The translations under genes and the position numbers were made by a program. From JAEZDC01 sp036676415 (GTDB lineage Bacteria; Bacteroidota; Bacteroidia; Chitinophagales; Chitinophagaceae): DNA of 64,000 nucleotides. Below are positions 60,404-64,000 of the stretch, piece after piece (within the stretch, counting starts at the first letter, position 1; every line of letters starts with the position of its first letter). The notes beneath the pieces were generated by a model. That model ran no database searches. It was not told where the DNA came from and worked only from the letters and a program-made list of their open reading frames with translations. Location: the NCBI GenBank assembly GCA_036676415.1, contig JAKFCX010000013.1:1-64000 (forward strand). Direction: 5' to 3'.

Positions 60404-62104
60404 TTAGGAAGTGCTATTTAATATATCAGTTGTGTTTTGGGTGATGTTTTTAATGATATCATCCATCATTTCAGCAGATTCTTTAAGGTGATGAATGATT
60501 TGAATGTTTGCAGGATCACTTAAATTCTCGGTATTAAAAAGATCGACCAGGCCCAGAATATTGGCAACAGGTCTTCTGACTTCATGTGATTGGATCCAGG
60601 CAATTTTTTTTAGCTGTTTATATTGTGATTCTATCATGTTTAAATGCTGCTGTTGTTTTGTAATATCTCGTGCAAAGCAGCTGATGCCTACAACATTATC
60701 ATTTTCGTCACGGATGGGGTTGAAGCTAATTTCTGCATAGATTTCAGTACCCTTAAATATTTCTTTTCTCACCACCTTAAACGCAGCTCCGTTAAATGCC
60801 TGGTCGAAATATGCTTTCCACGTATCAAAGACAGCAGGATCAAAACTTTCTGCGGTAAGATCTTTTGGATTTATACCTGTTATCGCTTCTACTCTTTTCC
60901 AAAATGCATTATTCGCTGTAATGATTTGCAGATCTTTTCCGATAGACCAGATAATGTCTGAAGTGTTATTAATAATGGCTTTGAGATTCTGGTTGTAGCT
61001 TGAGAGTCTTTCCCGGAGCAAAAATTGTTCTGTAATATCTAAAAAGTATACTGAAAGTCCATTTTCTGAAGGATATGCATTTACTGAAAACCACTTATCG
61101 ATCGGTGGATAATACTCTTCAAAGTGTACTGAAACATTTTCCTTTACCGCCCTGTGATATTCTTTATAGAAATCGAGATTAACTGCCTCCGGAAATAGTT
61201 CCCAGATGTTTTTTCCTAATAGCTCTTCTTTCTTTTTGTGGAGCAATACTTCTCCTTCTGAATTTATGAAGCTAAACTTCCATTCCGTATCAACAGCAAA
61301 AAAGCCGTCTGTAATACTTTGAAAAATATTCTGTATCTCATTATTTTTTTGCTGTAGTGCAAGCTCGGCTTTCACATTCTTATCAATATTCAATGCCAGC
61401 ACTATCTTCACTGGTTCACCTTCAAAAACCGAATCATGTGAATAAAGGTTCACGTAAAACTCTTTCCCGGCTTTATTTCTATGACGCCATCTTCCAATAT
61501 CATTGAATCCGGTATCAACATTGCTGATGGCTGCTGCTATTTTCTCTGCATCATCAGGATGCCGAATCTGGTTAACATTCATTGAGAGCAATTCGCTTTT
61601 CGAATATCCATATTGCTGAAGTGCAGCATTGTTAACCGCCACAAGTTTTTGTGTTTCTTCCTGGAAGATAAACATAGGAGCAGGACTTTCCTCAAACATT
61701 CGTATTAGGCTTCCCCGAGTCTTTTCCCTTTCGATTGAATACTGAATAGATTTAGTGAGATTAAATGGCGTGAGGTCCGTTTTCAACAGGTAATCCTGGG
61801 CTCCCTGGTGGATTGCGATAAGCCCAAACGACTCATCTGCATTAGCTGTAACAGCTATTACAGGCTTGTGTGGAAAAACCACTTTCACCCTTTCTATTGT
61901 TTCATTGTAAGAAGAGTCTGGTAAACTGAGATCGCTAATGATAATATCAACATTCTCTGCGATGTGTTTTTTTAATTTGGTTATACCTGTAGCATGGAGT
62001 ATGTGTTGTCTTTGAAATCCAATTTTTTGCAGGAGACCTTGCATTAATATGAATGCATCATGATCATCTTCAATTACTAATATTTTCAGTTTATTGAATT
62101 TCAT
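60404..62104 (-). CDS. REC-PAS protein ending in a DHp domain without ATPase
   Basis: The 566-residue protein has an N-terminal receiver (1-125; VIEDD, phosphoacceptor D58 in IIISDLSLPDS, Lys in DYLLKTDL). Three PAS units follow (about 130-250, 255-370, 375-490), then a dimerisation helix pair with H507 in IAWIQSHEVRRPVANILG. It ends 59 residues later at ITQNTTDILNSTS, with no N, G1 or G2 boxes and no shifted ATPase in the 96 bases after it. The architecture suggests a receiver-to-His phosphotransfer protein. It parallels the PAS-DHp protein at 34733. Confidence 0.87.
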   Translation of the reverse strand: MKFNKLKILVIEDDHDAFILMQGLLQKIGFQRQHILHATGITKLKKHIAENVDIIISDLSLPDSSYNETIERVKVVFPHKPVIAVTANADESFGLIAIHQGAQDYLLKTDLTPFNLTKSIQYSIEREKTRGSLIRMFEESPAPMFIFQEETQKLVAVNNAALQQYGYSKSELLSMNVNQIRHPDDAEKIAAAISNVDTGFNDIGRWRHRNKAGKEFYVNLYSHDSVFEGEPVKIVLALNIDKNVKAELALQQKNNEIQNIFQSITDGFFAVDTEWKFSFINSEGEVLLHKKKEELLGKNIWELFPEAVNLDFYKEYHRAVKENVSVHFEEYYPPIDKWFSVNAYPSENGLSVYFLDITEQFLLRERLSSYNQNLKAIINNTSDIIWSIGKDLQIITANNAFWKRVEAITGINPKDLTAESFDPAVFDTWKAYFDQAFNGAAFKVVRKEIFKGTEIYAEISFNPIRDENDNVVGISCFARDITKQQQHLNMIESQYKQLKKIAWIQSHEVRRPVANILGLVDLFNTENLSDPANIQIIHHLKESAEMMDDIIKNITQNTTDILNSTS

Positions 62105-62185
62105 AGCGATGGATCATGAATCACATTCATTTCCAAGTTACATAAGTTTAAGCACAAAGGATTATATACAATAAAAATCATGATT

Positions 62186-64000
62186 TTACCATTTCGCCAC
62201 CAGCTTCAAATTCAGCAATCTTGGTGTTAAGCGATTGGGCATGGTAAAAACGTTGTTTGCAAAATCTTTGATCAGTAAATAACTGATTGTATTTGGACGA
62301 TCGATCAAGTTGAAAATTTCCAGGCTAGCCCAGATGCTTTTGAAATTCCGGAATGGTGAATGACTTCTCCGATTTCCTTTTTCCGGATCAAGCAGCAAAG
62401 CACTCAAGCCGAGATCCACTCGTATATAAGGTTCTATCACCAATGCATTCCTGTATTTAACGCTGCCAGGAATATTGTAAGGAAGATTGCTGCCGTATAA
62501 AGTGTTCAGGTAAACACGGATATTTTTATTGGTGCTGAGATAATCCTGGAAAAACATTCCAAATGTGATCATCCTGTCTGTTGGTCTTCGCACATAACCA
62601 ACATTTACAGCAGAACTGTCTGTTGGAATTTTATCAATCGTGCTTCCTGTTATTTCTTCTCCTGCAGCATTACGGTATACCTGGTAAAAATCTCCTTCGA
62701 TGTCTTCTTTGGTCTTCATAAAACCAATGCTCACCCAACTTTCAGCATCAGGAACAAGTTCTCCGAACAATCTTGTTTCAATACCTGCAGCATAGGCTTT
62801 TGCAGAATTCTCACCAAAATATCTGAGACGAACATTGTCGATGTCGAAAGGAACCACATCCCACATATTCTTGTAGTATGCTTCTGTTTGAATTCTCGCA
62901 GGTCTGCCAAACATTCTGAAATTATAATCCAATCCACCACTTAACTGCCAGCTTTTTTGAGCTTTGAGATCTTTATTGATCGTTCCATCATATCGTCTCA
63001 ACTCTCTGTAAAAAGGAGGCTGATGATAAATACCTGCAGATGCTCTTACCACAATGTCTTTCTTCCATCTTTTTGGTATGAATGAAAATCCAATTCGTGG
63101 AGATAACAGGAACTCGTTGTTTAAAGTATTGTAGTTGTAACGAAGACCTGCCTGTAGAATAAAATCGGATGAATCCCTGAATTGAATATTATCTTGTACA
63201 TATCCACTCAATCTTGTAATGTCAATATCAGCTTTACCATTTAATGTTTTGAATAATGATAGCTGCGAAGGATTGTAGGGAAGAGAATAACCTGCCGAAT
63301 CATTGTATTCCCACTCATGCAATTTATCGCTGATGGTCTGACGGTCTATGCTTTGTCCCCATTGAAGAAAATGTTTGCCTTTATCAAGACTTCCTTTATG
63401 GGAAGCATTTAACACCTGGATGTTTAACCTGTTTCTTGCATAATTCTGGAATACTCCTGCACCTAATGGGTTTACGATCAGACCAAAAGTTGCCTGGCTC
63501 CTGTCAAAATCTCTTTCACCAAAAAGATAAGCACCGGTAATGTCGATATTCTCCTGCTCATTGTTATTGAAACTACTCAGCATCCATTTGAGTCGCAGAT
63601 TTTTATTGGGAGAATTGGTTGCAGCAAGACCAAGGAAACTGGTTTGGTATTGATCTCTTTCCTGTCCTTCAAAGAAAATATCAACGGCGAGATTTGCTGT
63701 AAACAGTGGCGAGAAAACAGATGATGATAATTTACTTTCTTCAGGGAACAGTGTGAATTTTGTTTGAGAAAGATTTGTCATCAATTCTACTTCCCAGTTT
63801 TTATTTAGCTGGTAAGTAAGCAAAGCCTGAAGATCATTGGAAGAAGGAACATAATTGCCTTTTGTTTCCTGGCTTCCCAATAAATTTCTATTGCTCCTGT
63901 TTCTTAATCCGAGTAAATAAGTAAATTTTCTGTTAGATGAAATTCCTTCAAGATGCACACCTTGTTCTAATAATCCAAGATGTACAGAACCACCAAACCT
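62186..64000 (-). CDS. TonB-dependent outer-membrane receptor, C-terminal part
   Basis: The frame is open from the right edge (605 codons) to the stop at 62186, so the N-terminus and plug domain lie outside. The visible part consists of alternating beta-strands of a 22-strand barrel: LLSPRIGFSFIPKRWKKDIVVRASAGIYHQPPF, IQTEAYYKNMWDVVPF and the terminal PRLLNLKLVAKW ending in an aromatic. No SusD-like partner is in view. The substrate is unknown. Confidence 0.9.
   Translation of the reverse strand, partial: RFGGSVHLGLLEQGVHLEGISSNRKFTYLLGLRNRSNRNLLGSQETKGNYVPSSNDLQALLTYQLNKNWEVELMTNLSQTKFTLFPEESKLSSSVFSPLFTANLAVDIFFEGQERDQYQTSFLGLAATNSPNKNLRLKWMLSSFNNNEQENIDITGAYLFGERDFDRSQATFGLIVNPLGAGVFQNYARNRLNIQVLNASHKGSLDKGKHFLQWGQSIDRQTISDKLHEWEYNDSAGYSLPYNPSQLSLFKTLNGKADIDITRLSGYVQDNIQFRDSSDFILQAGLRYNYNTLNNEFLLSPRIGFSFIPKRWKKDIVVRASAGIYHQPPFYRELRRYDGTINKDLKAQKSWQLSGGLDYNFRMFGRPARIQTEAYYKNMWDVVPFDIDNVRLRYFGENSAKAYAAGIETRLFGELVPDAESWVSIGFMKTKEDIEGDFYQVYRNAAGEEITGSTIDKIPTDSSAVNVGYVRRPTDRMITFGMFFQDYLSTNKNIRVYLNTLYGSNLPYNIPGSVKYRNALVIEPYIRVDLGLSALLLDPEKGNRRSHSPFRNFKSIWASLEIFNLIDRPNTISYLLIKDFANNVFTMPNRLTPRLLNLKLVAKW

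Overview
The window looks like a chromosomal segment of a Bacteroidota bacterium, most probably family Chitinophagaceae. The support is indirect but consistent. A subtilase carries a C-terminal type IX secretion sorting domain, and a SusC/TonB-type receptor barrel lies at the right edge. Promoters fit the Bacteroidota TTG / TAnnTTTG pattern, for example in front of tRNA-Gly and the GH3 gene. The tmRNA tag ends in AMAA. Multi-PAS two-component proteins are common and recognisable Shine-Dalgarno sequences are few. No ribosomal RNA, CRISPR array, prophage block or complete insertion sequence was seen.

Layout. The left edge (1-2300) is accessory DNA. It holds a tyrosine recombinase followed, on the same strand, by a GTTAGCGG site, a lipoprotein gene, a roughly 200 bp attC-like imperfect inverted repeat ending in GTTAGGC, and the start of a second lipoprotein gene. 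This is the organisation of an integron-like gene-cassette array, but the recombinase has Xer-like rather than IntI-like spacing of its active-site residues; it is the most interesting element in the window. From 2300 to 5500 the DNA is repeat-rich: three CGTCCCAACGGGG repeats, an 11-bp iterated repeat, a tandemly duplicated 395-bp hairpin element, a predicted 31-residue basic peptide with its own terminator, an unknown 227-aa gene and a 2OG-Fe(II) oxygenase gene.

From about 5.5 kb onward the gene content is mostly housekeeping, mixed with signalling genes. 5.5-14 kb: secreted subtilase, NtrC-like regulator, signal peptidase I, cytidine deaminase, and a predicted surface metalloprotease/propeller/barrel protein. 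14-24.5 kb: tRNA-Gly and tRNA-Leu, DUF3667 protein, MazG, NtrY-like kinase, PolX, histone-H1-like protein, and ribosomal proteins L27/L21. 24.8-29.7 kb: GH3-family enzyme, Dxr, RseP, tmRNA. 29.7-36.9 kb: PAS kinase with its response regulator, SemiSWEET, PaiB-like protein, PyrF, a PAS protein with a kinase dimerisation domain but no ATPase, and an NlpC/P60 hydrolase. 36.9-40 kb: small membrane protein, TauE-like protein, pyrophosphatase, fluoride channel, lipoprotein and PhoH, all on the minus strand. 40-52.5 kb: ABC-F protein, AONS-like enzyme, DinB-like protein, QueA, giant TraB/GumN-like protein, double peptide-ABC ATPase, AMP nucleosidase, HsdR-N-like protein. 52.6-64 kb: glutamate dehydrogenase, CcmD/CcmC/CcmB, a Dph6-like protein, RNase HI, PhzF-like protein, acyl-CoA carboxylase beta subunit, a REC-PAS-DHp protein, and the TonB-dependent receptor.

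Throughout the intergenic regions there is a dispersed element of about 20 bp, CTTGCGTCGCACTCTTGTAC, with a diverged partner arm CTTGTGTCACTCACTTGTAC. At two places the arms face each other as a long imperfect hairpin, as in a REP/BIME family. All functional calls rest on reading the translated sequence; no database search was run.
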